Shown here: piece after piece, positions 1 through 5,265 of the stretch
Position numbering within the stretch: position 1 is the first letter of the stretch
Layout of the letters: each line of letters opens with the position of its first letter
DNA from: an uncultured Clostridia bacterium
GTDB taxonomy: Bacteria; Bacillota; Clostridia; TANB77; CAG-508
NCBI GenBank assembly: GCA_947626205.1
Contig: CANQRO010000065.1
Location: forward strand, 1 to 7,639
Direction of reading: 5' to 3'
Length of the DNA: 7,639 nt
Notes under the pieces: generated by a model
What the model was told of the DNA's origin: nothing
The model's database searches: none
Seen by the model: only the letters and a program-made list of their open reading frames with translations
Position numbers and translations under genes: made by a program

Positions 1-560
1 CAGACAAACAATGTCAAGTATGCGGTACAATTGAAAAAGGTGCAAAAATTGAGGCTTTAGGACATAGCTTAAAATATCATACTACAAGCTCTACCTGTGG
101 AGGTAAAGTATTAGAAGCTGAATGTACTAGATGCCATATCCAAGTTACTGCAGATAATAAAATTGAAAGCTTTGGATGTGGACATAAATGGAACAGTGAT
201 TACACAGCTTGTACTTGTGGAAATTGTAGCGAAGACGATATTTGGTGGTATGCTTGGAGATCTGGATATAAAGCTAATGTAATTTGGTTTGCTGGATTTG
301 TATGCGATTTAAGCAAATGCGTAGGTTTTACAAATGGTACAGTACGTAATGCATCTACTATGGTAGAAGGCAGAAGAGGAGACGTAGAAAACATAAAAGT
401 AACAGCACCTGCAGCAACAAATGGACATAGCTTCATTGGCTGGTATGAAATTTCAAGTGGAAATAAAGTTGGAACAACAGGCGACACTAAAGTAACAGGA
501 ACAACAATAACAGTTAATTGGAAAGATATGTGCAAAGGATTCGAAGCTAGATATAACTAA
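1..560 (+). CDS. 3' part of a cysteine-rich, probably secreted repeat protein with a C-terminal InlB/Flg_new-like domain
   Basis: The reading frame is open from the window edge (first full codon at 3) to TAA at 558-560, giving 185 residues; the start lies upstream. The first ~75 residues hold three CxxC pairs (C4/C7, C41/C44, C72/C75, counted from the first full codon) separated by GH motifs (GHSL at 20-23, GHKW at 61-63 with the preceding G), so it looks like a degenerate repeat of 31-40 residues. Such CxxC...GHxW units are familiar from clostridial surface proteins. Residues ~121-185, with GHSFIGWYE and a closing FEARYN, resemble the InlB B-repeat/Listeria-Bacteroides (Flg_new) domain of extracellular proteins. 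A Trp-rich stretch (WWYAW near 81-85) lies between. I infer an exported protein; the signal peptide would be outside the window. An internal ATG at 360 could be mistaken for a short gene, but it has no ribosome binding site and the frame continues upstream. Function and target are unknown. Confidence 0.8.
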   Translation, partial: DKQCQVCGTIEKGAKIEALGHSLKYHTTSSTCGGKVLEAECTRCHIQVTADNKIESFGCGHKWNSDYTACTCGNCSEDDIWWYAWRSGYKANVIWFAGFVCDLSKCVGFTNGTVRNASTMVEGRRGDVENIKVTAPAATNGHSFIGWYEISSGNKVGTTGDTKVTGTTITVNWKDMCKGFEARYN

Positions 561-580
561 ATAGTATAATAAATTTAAAT

Positions 581-620
581 AAAAACTCTTTTATGATTTA
601 TCATAAAAGAGTTTTTTATT
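581..620 (+). terminator. Rho-independent terminator of the upstream cysteine-rich gene
   Basis: A perfect 16-bp stem pairs 581-596 with 601-616 around a 4-nt TTTA loop, and a T run follows (612-617). It lies 20 bp after the stop codon and separates this gene from the ABC transporter operon. The stem is AT-rich apart from its CTC/GAG part, as in the other terminators of this window. Confidence 0.9.
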
Positions 621-667
621 GTTATATACATATACTGTTAATAGTAAAACAATAAATAAATGAAAAC

Positions 668-698
668 TTTTTAACAAAATTTTAACAAATAGTTCATA
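668..698 (+). promoter_or_regulatory. Tandem 11-bp direct repeats (TTAACA boxes), candidate OmpR-family response-regulator site
   Basis: The 11-mers at 668-678 (TTTTTAACAAA) and 679-689 (ATTTTAACAAA) match at 10 of 11 positions and are directly adjacent. A weaker third copy follows in register at 690-700 (TTCATA core at 693-698, against TTAACA at 671-676 and 682-687). Hexamers of TTAACA type repeated with 5-bp gaps are the known layout of PhoP boxes in Bacillus, and 11-bp periodicity is typical of OmpR/PhoB-family regulators. A TATAAA at 719-724 could be the -10 of the promoter served, with no good -35, as expected for an activated promoter. The regulator is not in the window, and AT-rich sequence yields chance repeats, so this remains a candidate. 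Confidence 0.45.
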
Positions 699-758
699 AA
701 AAAAACACAATTAAAAGTTATAAATGTTATTGCGAATTTATTTTAAGGAGAAAGTAAG

Positions 759-2321
759 ATGTATATTTTAAAAAATAGTTTAATTTCAATAATTAGGAAC
801 AAAGGAAGAAATATACTTATAGGTATAATTGTTCTAGTTATAGCTTGCAGTGCAACAGTCACTTTATCTATACGAAATACTGCAAATAATTTAGTAAAAA
901 ACTACGAAGAAGCACATGATATAATAGCAACTATTTCTTTTAACAGACAGCAATTATCTGAAAAATTTGAAGGCGGAGAAGATGCTATTAAAAACAATAT
1001 AGAAGCATTTAATGAAATAGAAGCTATTACATTAGATAATGTTAAAAATTATGGTGATAGTAGTTATTTAAAAAATTACTATTATGTATATTCAACTTCT
1101 TTAAATAGTGATACTTTAACAAAAGCAACAGATAAATATGAATATGAAGTAGAAGATAAACAAACAACTACTAGTACAACAACATCAACTACCGGAGGAG
1201 AAAATGCAGGTGGAAGGATGCCAATGGGAGGACCAGGTGGTGGAGGAGAAAGACATACCTTTACTAATAGGAATACTACAACTATTATTACGAGAACAAA
1301 GGAAACATTTCAAAGTGGAAGAAATTTAACTGGAGATTTTGAATTAGATGGATATTCATCATACGATGGAATGACCAACTTTATAGATGGAACATATAAA
1401 ATAACAGATGGAGAAATGATAACAGATTTTGAAAACTTTGAATGTGCAATAAGCTCAGAACTTGCAACTCTTAATCAAATTAATGTAGGAGATACTATTA
1501 CATTTAAAAATCCAAATACAGAAGCAACATATGATTTCTTAGTAAAAGGAATATATAAAGATAATTCAAATGATGACGATTCAGCTAATATGTATTCTCC
1601 ATCTGCAAATACAATAATAGTAGGAAGTAAAATTATAGAAAAACTAGTATCAGATGATAGTACACTTGTAACTAATATAACACCATCATTCATATTACAA
1701 AATGAAGAAGCAATAACACCATTTTCTGAAGAAGTAAAAGCAAAGGGATTAAATGAATATTACACAGTTAATACAAATTTAGAAGAACTAAAAACAGCAA
1801 CTAAATCTATAGAAAATGTAAAAACATTTGCAACAACATTTTTAGCAATAACACTAATAATTGCAACAATTGTACTACTTGTAATTAATATGATAAACAT
1901 TAGAGAAAGAAAATATGAAATAGGAGTGTTTAGAACAATTGGGGTAAGCAAGTTTAAATTAACAATTCAATTTGTTCTAGAGTTATTAATTGTAAGTCTT
2001 ATAGCATTATGTATAGGTGCTGTAATAGGAACATTCTTATCGAAAGATATTGGTAATAGTCTTCTTCAAAATGAAATAGAAGCAACTCAAGTTGCAAATG
2101 AACAAATTTTAGACAACTTTGGAAAAGGTGGAAAACCAATGGATTTAGAAAGAGCAACAGTTCAAGTTCAAGCAATAAATGAAATAGATGCAGTTGTAGA
2201 TTTTAAAGTAATACTTCAATTATTAGCTATAGGATTAGGTTTAACAATAGTTAGTAGTCTAGCATCTATGATAAGTATTCAAAGATTTTCACCACTTACT
2301 ATATTAAAGGAGAGGTCATAA
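759..2321 (+). CDS. ABC transporter permease, MacB/FtsX-like family
   Basis: This is the membrane subunit of a MacB/LolCDE-class (type VII) ABC transporter, 520 residues. The start is supported by AAGGAG at 745-750, 8 nt upstream. The topology is classic for the family: a short cytoplasmic N-terminus, TM1 at ~19-37, a large extracytoplasmic domain (~38-355, MacB_PCD-like), then TM2 ~357-379, TM3 ~403-427 and TM4 ~484-506, ending in the typical SPLTILKE tail. Between TM2 and TM3 lies the family signature RxxEIGxxRxIG (384-395), which contacts the ATPase. The extracytoplasmic domain carries an unusual insert: a Thr-rich run (~136-145), then a Gly/Met/Pro-rich segment (~146-166). The ATPase gene follows after 2 bp. 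Members of this class act in peptide or lipoprotein handling, mechanotransmission to cell-wall enzymes, or antimicrobial defence; the substrate cannot be read here. No MacA-like adaptor is next to it. Confidence 0.93.
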   Translation: MYILKNSLISIIRNKGRNILIGIIVLVIACSATVTLSIRNTANNLVKNYEEAHDIIATISFNRQQLSEKFEGGEDAIKNNIEAFNEIEAITLDNVKNYGDSSYLKNYYYVYSTSLNSDTLTKATDKYEYEVEDKQTTTSTTTSTTGGENAGGRMPMGGPGGGGERHTFTNRNTTTIITRTKETFQSGRNLTGDFELDGYSSYDGMTNFIDGTYKITDGEMITDFENFECAISSELATLNQINVGDTITFKNPNTEATYDFLVKGIYKDNSNDDDSANMYSPSANTIIVGSKIIEKLVSDDSTLVTNITPSFILQNEEAITPFSEEVKAKGLNEYYTVNTNLEELKTATKSIENVKTFATTFLAITLIIATIVLLVINMINIRERKYEIGVFRTIGVSKFKLTIQFVLELLIVSLIALCIGAVIGTFLSKDIGNSLLQNEIEATQVANEQILDNFGKGGKPMDLERATVQVQAINEIDAVVDFKVILQLLAIGLGLTIVSSLASMISIQRFSPLTILKERS

Positions 2322-2323
2322 GT

Positions 2324-2977
2324 ATGAGTATATTAAAATTAGAAGATGTAGGATATAGATATAAAGATGCACCAAAGGATCAGTATGTTTTTAAAAATAT
2401 AAATTATGAATTTGAACAGGGAAAAACATATGCAATTAAAGGAAAAAGCGGAAGCGGAAAAACAACTCTATTATCACTTATAACAGGACTTGAAAAATGT
2501 ACAGAAGGAAATGTACTATATGATGGAAAAAACTTAAAGAAAATGAATCTAGATAAATATAGAAACACAGATATAGGAATAGTATTTCAAAGTTATAATT
2601 TACTTCCAAGGCTTACTGCAATAGAAAATATAATTCTATCAATGGACGTAAGTAAAGTAAAGATAAAAAAGAAAAAAGAAAAAGCGCTAGAACTTATGAA
2701 AAGTGTAGGATTATCAGAAGAGCAAGCTAAAAGAAAAATATTAAAACTATCTGGAGGAGAACAACAAAGAATAGCTATAGCAAGAAGTTTATCATATAAT
2801 CCTAAAATAATAATTGCAGATGAACCTACAGGTAACTTAGATAAAGAAACAGAAACTGAAATATTAAATATATTTACACGTTTAGCAAAGGAAGAAAATA
2901 AATGTGTTATAATTGTAACCCATTCACAGAATGTATGTGATAGAGTAGATTGTATATATGATTTAGAAAAAAAGTAA
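2324..2977 (+). CDS. ABC transporter ATP-binding protein (MacB/LolD-type)
   Basis: This is a 217-residue nucleotide-binding subunit with every canonical motif: Walker A GKSGSGKTT (40-48), Q-loop Q89 in VFQSYNLLP, signature LSGGEQQR (142-149), Walker B IIIADE (162-167) with catalytic E167, D-loop NLD (171-173) and switch H200. The EPTGNLD sequence and the ~220-residue length are typical of the LolD/MacB/FtsE branch. It pairs with the permease just upstream: the stop at 2319-2321 is followed by ATG at 2324, and its ribosome binding site AAGGAGAGG (2307-2315) lies inside the end of the permease gene, so the two are very likely co-translated. A Lys-rich stretch (~111-120) after the Q-loop is the only local oddity. 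It would sit on the cytoplasmic face and drive substrate movement or mechanical work by the permease. A terminator follows, so the operon has two genes. Confidence 0.95.
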   Translation: MSILKLEDVGYRYKDAPKDQYVFKNINYEFEQGKTYAIKGKSGSGKTTLLSLITGLEKCTEGNVLYDGKNLKKMNLDKYRNTDIGIVFQSYNLLPRLTAIENIILSMDVSKVKIKKKKEKALELMKSVGLSEEQAKRKILKLSGGEQQRIAIARSLSYNPKIIIADEPTGNLDKETETEILNIFTRLAKEENKCVIIVTHSQNVCDRVDCIYDLEKK

Positions 2978-2981
2978 AAGG

Positions 2982-3017
2982 AAAATATGATACATATAAA
3001 AATGTATCATATTTTTA
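2982..3017 (+). terminator. Rho-independent terminator of the ABC transporter operon
   Basis: A perfect 14-bp stem pairs 2982-2995 with 3002-3015 around a 6-nt loop (2996-3001) and ends in a T run (3012-3016). It begins 4 bp after the ATPase stop codon and insulates the operon from iscR. Confidence 0.85.
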
Positions 3018-3042
3018 TTATTGGGTACATTATTAAAAAATC

Positions 3043-3072
3043 TTGCAATTCCTACCTAATTAGTAGTATAAT
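3043..3072 (+). promoter_or_regulatory. Sigma-A promoter of iscR
   Basis: A -35 TTGCAA (3043-3048) and a perfect -10 TATAAT (3067-3072) are 18 bp apart, which puts the start of transcription near 3079, about 20 nt before the iscR ATG. The spacer is occupied by an IscR-like dyad (3049-3069), so occupancy would exclude RNA polymerase. Confidence 0.75.
3049..3069 (+). promoter_or_regulatory. Candidate IscR operator in the iscR promoter (degenerate right half)
   Basis: The left half TTCCTA (3049-3054) and the right half TAGTAT (3064-3069) are 9 bp apart, the same geometry as the two perfect dyads before iscS. The right half keeps TAG and one A of TAGGAA. Additional symmetry CTAC (3052-3055) / GTAG (3063-3066) shares the same centre at 3059. 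The site fills the -35/-10 spacer and touches the -10 box, which suits negative autoregulation. A weaker half-site would fit looser repression of the regulator's own gene; that is inference. Confidence 0.6.
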
Positions 3073-3098
3073 GAAACTAGTTGAATGGAGGCGATTAA

Positions 3099-3494
3099 AT
3101 GAAAATATCTACTAAAGGAAGATATGCATTAATGATAATGGTTGATTTAGCTATAAATGGTAATGAAAAATTTATTTCATTAAAAGATATAGCAACAAGA
3201 CAAGGCATATCTAATAAATACTTAGAGCAAATTATTGCTATGCTAAATAAAGCAGGATATTTAAAAACTTTAAGGGGCAATAATGGAGGATACAAATTAT
3301 CTAAAAAACCAAGTGAGTATATTGTGGGAGATATATTAAGAGCAACAGAAGGGGATTTAACACCAATTTATTGCTTAATGGAAGATGATTGTAAGCATCA
3401 AGACAATTGTAAAACGCATTCATTCTGGAAAGGTTTAGATAATGCTATTAATGAATATGTAAATAGTAAAACGTTAGAAGATCTTATAAAATAA
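3099..3494 (+). CDS. iscR: Rrf2-family Fe-S cluster-sensing regulator IscR
   Basis: This 131-residue protein is a full-length Rrf2 regulator. The N-terminus MKISTKGRYAL is typical of the family. A winged helix-turn-helix follows, with the recognition region near IATRQGISNKYLEQII (31-46) and the wing around RGNNGGYKLS (59-68). The cluster-binding region holds C92, C98 and C104 plus H107, which are the same residues at the same numbers as the [2Fe-2S] ligands of E. coli IscR. That, and its place directly before iscS and iscU, favours IscR over the related CymR or NsrR. The start is set by GGAGG at 3087-3091, 7 nt upstream. Its promoter and the iscS promoter both carry matching dyads, so it probably represses itself and the downstream genes when Fe-S supply is adequate. 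No terminator separates it from iscS, so read-through is likely. Confidence 0.93.
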   Translation: MKISTKGRYALMIMVDLAINGNEKFISLKDIATRQGISNKYLEQIIAMLNKAGYLKTLRGNNGGYKLSKKPSEYIVGDILRATEGDLTPIYCLMEDDCKHQDNCKTHSFWKGLDNAINEYVNSKTLEDLIK

Positions 3495-3507
3495 AATTAT
3501 TTCATAA

Positions 3508-3528
3508 TTCCTATTGACTTACTAGGAA
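3508..3528 (+). promoter_or_regulatory. Candidate IscR operator 1 of iscS
   Basis: This is a perfect dyad TTCCTA (3508-3513) - 9 bp - TAGGAA (3523-3528). It completely covers the -35 box of the iscS promoter (3514-3519). The same 6-9-6 arrangement recurs at 3542-3562, 34 bp further on, so the two sites lie roughly on the same face of the helix. Confidence 0.72.
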
Positions 3529-3542
3529 ATACGTGATATAAT
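3514..3542 (+). promoter_or_regulatory. Sigma-A promoter of iscS-iscU-mnmA
   Basis: A -35 TTGACT (3514-3519) and a perfect -10 TATAAT (3537-3542) are separated by 17 bp, with an extended -10 TG at 3534-3535. Transcription should start near 3549, about 30 nt before the iscS ATG. It is a strong intrinsic promoter lying across two candidate operators, as expected for a gene set held down by a repressor. Confidence 0.82.
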
Positions 3543-3562
3543 TCCTACTAAAATGATAGGAA
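3542..3562 (+). promoter_or_regulatory. Candidate IscR operator 2 of iscS
   Basis: This is a perfect dyad TTCCTA (3542-3547) - 9 bp - TAGGAA (3557-3562). It starts on the last base of the -10 box and spans the predicted start of transcription near 3549. Together with operator 1 it brackets the promoter core. Confidence 0.72.
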
Positions 3563-3578
3563 AGGAAGAAGGGTAAAT

Positions 3579-4763
3579 ATGGATACAATTTATTTAGATA
3601 ATAGTGCAACTACAAGAGTAGATGATGAAGTATTAAAAGCTATGTTACCATATTTTTCAGAAAGTTATGGTAATCCATCATCAATATATAAAATAGGTAG
3701 AGATAATAAAAAAGCTGTTGAAGAAGCAAGAGAACAAGTAGCAAAAGCTTTAAACTGTGAGGCTTCTGAGATATATTTCACAAGTTGCGGAAGTGAAAGT
3801 GATAATACAGCAATACGAGGAATTGCATATGCAAACAAGAGTAAAGGAAATCATATTATTACTTCTAAAATAGAACATCCTGCAGTACTTGAAACATGTA
3901 AACAATTAGAAAAAGAAGGATTTGAAGTAAGCTATATAGGAGTAGATGAAAACGGAATACTTAAATTAGATGAATTAGAAAATGCAATAAAACCGACTAC
4001 TACATTAATAAGTATTATGTTTGCTAATAATGAAATAGGAACAATCCAACCAATAAAAGAAATAGGAGAAATTGCAAAAAAGCATCAAGTGTTTTTCCAT
4101 ACAGACGCTGTTCAAGCAGTTGGAAGTGTTAAAATAGATGTAAAAGAATTAGGAATAGATGCACTTTCTTTATCAGCCCATAAATTCTACGGACCAAAAG
4201 GTGTTGGAGCATTGTACATAAGAAAAGGAGTAAAATTTGATAGATTTCTTAACGGAGGACATCAAGAAAGAGGAAAAAGAGCAGGAACAGAAAATGTTGC
4301 TGGAATTGTAGGTTTAGGAAAAGCAATAGAAATAGCATATAGAGATTTAGAAGAACATAATAAGCTTATAAAATCTTTAAGAGATTATTATGTAGAAGAA
4401 ATACAAAAAAGAATTCCTTATATAAAAATTAACGGAGATATGGAAAAAAGATTACCAGGAAATAGTAATATTTCATTCCGTTTTATAGAAGGTGAGGGAT
4501 TATTACTAAACCTAGATCTAAAAGGAATTTGTGCATCAAGTGGTAGTGCATGTACATCTGGTTCATTAGATCCATCACATGTATTGCTTGCCATAGGATT
4601 ACCACATGAAATTGCACATGGTTCTTTAAGAATATCAATAGGTAAATATAATACAAAAGAAGAAATAGATTATGTTATAGAAAACTTAGTAGAAATAGTT
4701 AATAGATTAAGAGAAATGTCACCATTATGGGAAGAATTTATAGAAAAGGAGGAAAATAAATAA
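3579..4763 (+). CDS. iscS: Cysteine desulfurase IscS (NifS/IscS class I)
   Basis: This PLP enzyme converts L-cysteine to alanine and passes a persulfide to acceptors such as IscU and thiolation enzymes. The 394 residues match the usual length of about 400. The N-terminus has YLDNSATT, then NPSS and the PLP-stacking histidine H100 in KIEHPAV. The Schiff-base lysine is K202 in SAHKFYGPKG. The catalytic cysteine is C325 in SSGSACTSGS, within the extended, flexible loop of the class I (IscS-like) enzymes rather than the short SufS loop. H224-type RxGT residues (KRAGTENV) follow the PLP site. The purine-rich leader before ATG 3579 (AGGAAAGGAAGAAGGG, 3558-3573) supplies the ribosome binding site and overlaps operator 2. 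The stop overlaps the iscU start by one base. In this context it probably supplies sulfur to both IscU and MnmA. Confidence 0.96.
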   Translation: MDTIYLDNSATTRVDDEVLKAMLPYFSESYGNPSSIYKIGRDNKKAVEEAREQVAKALNCEASEIYFTSCGSESDNTAIRGIAYANKSKGNHIITSKIEHPAVLETCKQLEKEGFEVSYIGVDENGILKLDELENAIKPTTTLISIMFANNEIGTIQPIKEIGEIAKKHQVFFHTDAVQAVGSVKIDVKELGIDALSLSAHKFYGPKGVGALYIRKGVKFDRFLNGGHQERGKRAGTENVAGIVGLGKAIEIAYRDLEEHNKLIKSLRDYYVEEIQKRIPYIKINGDMEKRLPGNSNISFRFIEGEGLLLNLDLKGICASSGSACTSGSLDPSHVLLAIGLPHEIAHGSLRISIGKYNTKEEIDYVIENLVEIVNRLREMSPLWEEFIEKEENK

Positions 4764-5203
4764 TGGATTACACAGATAAAGTAGTAGACCACTATACAAA
4801 CCCAAGAAATGTTGGTAAAATAGAAGACGCATCTGGTGTTGGAGAAGTTGGAAATCCAGTATGTGGAGATATAATGAAAATGTTTATAAAAGTGGAAAAT
4901 AATATCATTGTAGATGTAAAATTTAAAACATTCGGATGTGGAGCAGCTATTGCAACAAGTAGTATTTCAACAGAAATGATAAAAGGAAAAACACTTGAAG
5001 AAGCATTAAGTTTAAAGAACACAGATGTAGTAAACAGCTTAGGCGGATTACCACCAGTAAAATTACATTGCTCAGTATTAGCAGAAGAAGCAATACATGA
5101 AGCAATTGCAGATTATTACAGAAAAGAAGGAAAATTAACAGAGGAAGAAATTAGAGAAAAATGTAACCTAAAAGAACATCATTGTGAACATTGTGGAGAA
5201 TAG
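4763..5203 (+). CDS. iscU: Fe-S cluster assembly scaffold IscU (NifU N-terminal-like)
   Basis: This 146-residue scaffold builds clusters from IscS-derived sulfur and iron in the cytoplasm. IscU hallmarks are present in order: NPRNVG (13-18), GNPVCGD with C34 and D36, TFGCGAA with C59, and LPPVKLHC (96-103) with H102 and C103; these supply the three cysteines and the Asp/His of the assembly site. LPPVK is the motif bound by the HscA chaperone in proteobacteria. The C-terminus is extended past the IscU core by ~14 residues rich in Cys/His (C134, H139, H140, C141, H143, C144). It lacks the central [2Fe-2S] and C-terminal Nfu domains of nitrogenase NifU, so the short clostridial 'NifU' is an IscU. 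ATG 4763 overlaps the iscS stop (TAATG), with an ideal AAGGAGG at 4746-4752, which indicates translational coupling. Confidence 0.95.
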   Translation: MDYTDKVVDHYTNPRNVGKIEDASGVGEVGNPVCGDIMKMFIKVENNIIVDVKFKTFGCGAAIATSSISTEMIKGKTLEEALSLKNTDVVNSLGGLPPVKLHCSVLAEEAIHEAIADYYRKEGKLTEEEIREKCNLKEHHCEHCGE

Positions 5204-5214
5204 CACAAAAAATA

Positions 5215-5240
5215 AACTAGTAGTCTTTCTTTACTAGGTT
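5215..5240 (+). promoter_or_regulatory. Small hairpin/dyad between iscU and mnmA
   Basis: CTAGTA (5217-5222) and TACTAG (5232-5237) are perfect inverted arms with a 9-nt spacer; outer AA (5215-5216) and TT (5239-5240) can pair if G5238 bulges. No U tract follows, so it is not a clear terminator. It could be an mRNA processing or stability element, a weak attenuator, or a diverged regulator site with the same 6-9-6 geometry as the iscS operators though a different sequence. It is the only non-coding gap in the iscS-to-TSCPD stretch. Confidence 0.3.
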
Positions 5241-5248
5241 GTAGCAAA

Positions 5249-5253
5249 AAGGA
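5249..5253 (+). promoter_or_regulatory. Ribosome binding site that decides the mnmA start
   Basis: AAGGA at 5249-5253 directly abuts the ATG at 5254, leaving no spacer, but stands 12 nt before the in-frame ATG at 5266. This favours 5266 as the true start of mnmA. Confidence 0.6.
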
Positions 5254-5265
5254 ATGAAGTATAAT

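Noticed and set aside
200..535. Minus-strand open frame of 111 codons
   Set aside because: It lies wholly antisense to the cysteine-rich gene, has no ribosome binding site or recognisable domain, and the opposite frame has clear motifs.
360..560. Separate 66-residue gene starting at ATG 360
   Set aside because: The frame stays open back to the window edge with coherent CxxC/GH repeats, and no ribosome binding site precedes ATG 360; it is the C-terminal domain of the longer protein.
561..758. Riboswitch or structured leader before the ABC operon
   Set aside because: Apart from the terminator and the 11-bp repeats, the gap is AT-rich without paired elements or a conserved aptamer core that I can recognise.
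1475..1951. Two minus-strand open frames inside the permease gene
   Set aside because: They are antisense shadows of a well-supported gene, with no start signals or domains.
3099..3494. CymR or NsrR identity for the Rrf2 regulator
   Set aside because: The full Cys92/98/104-His107 ligand set and linkage to iscS-iscU fit IscR better; CymR usually lacks these cysteines. Operator similarity to CymR sites leaves slight doubt.
4792..5022. Minus-strand open frame inside iscU
   Set aside because: It is antisense to highly conserved IscU motifs and has no independent support.
4763..5203. Nitrogenase-type NifU and a nitrogen-fixation locus
   Set aside because: The protein has only the IscU domain and no nif structural genes are present; the neighbours indicate housekeeping Fe-S assembly.
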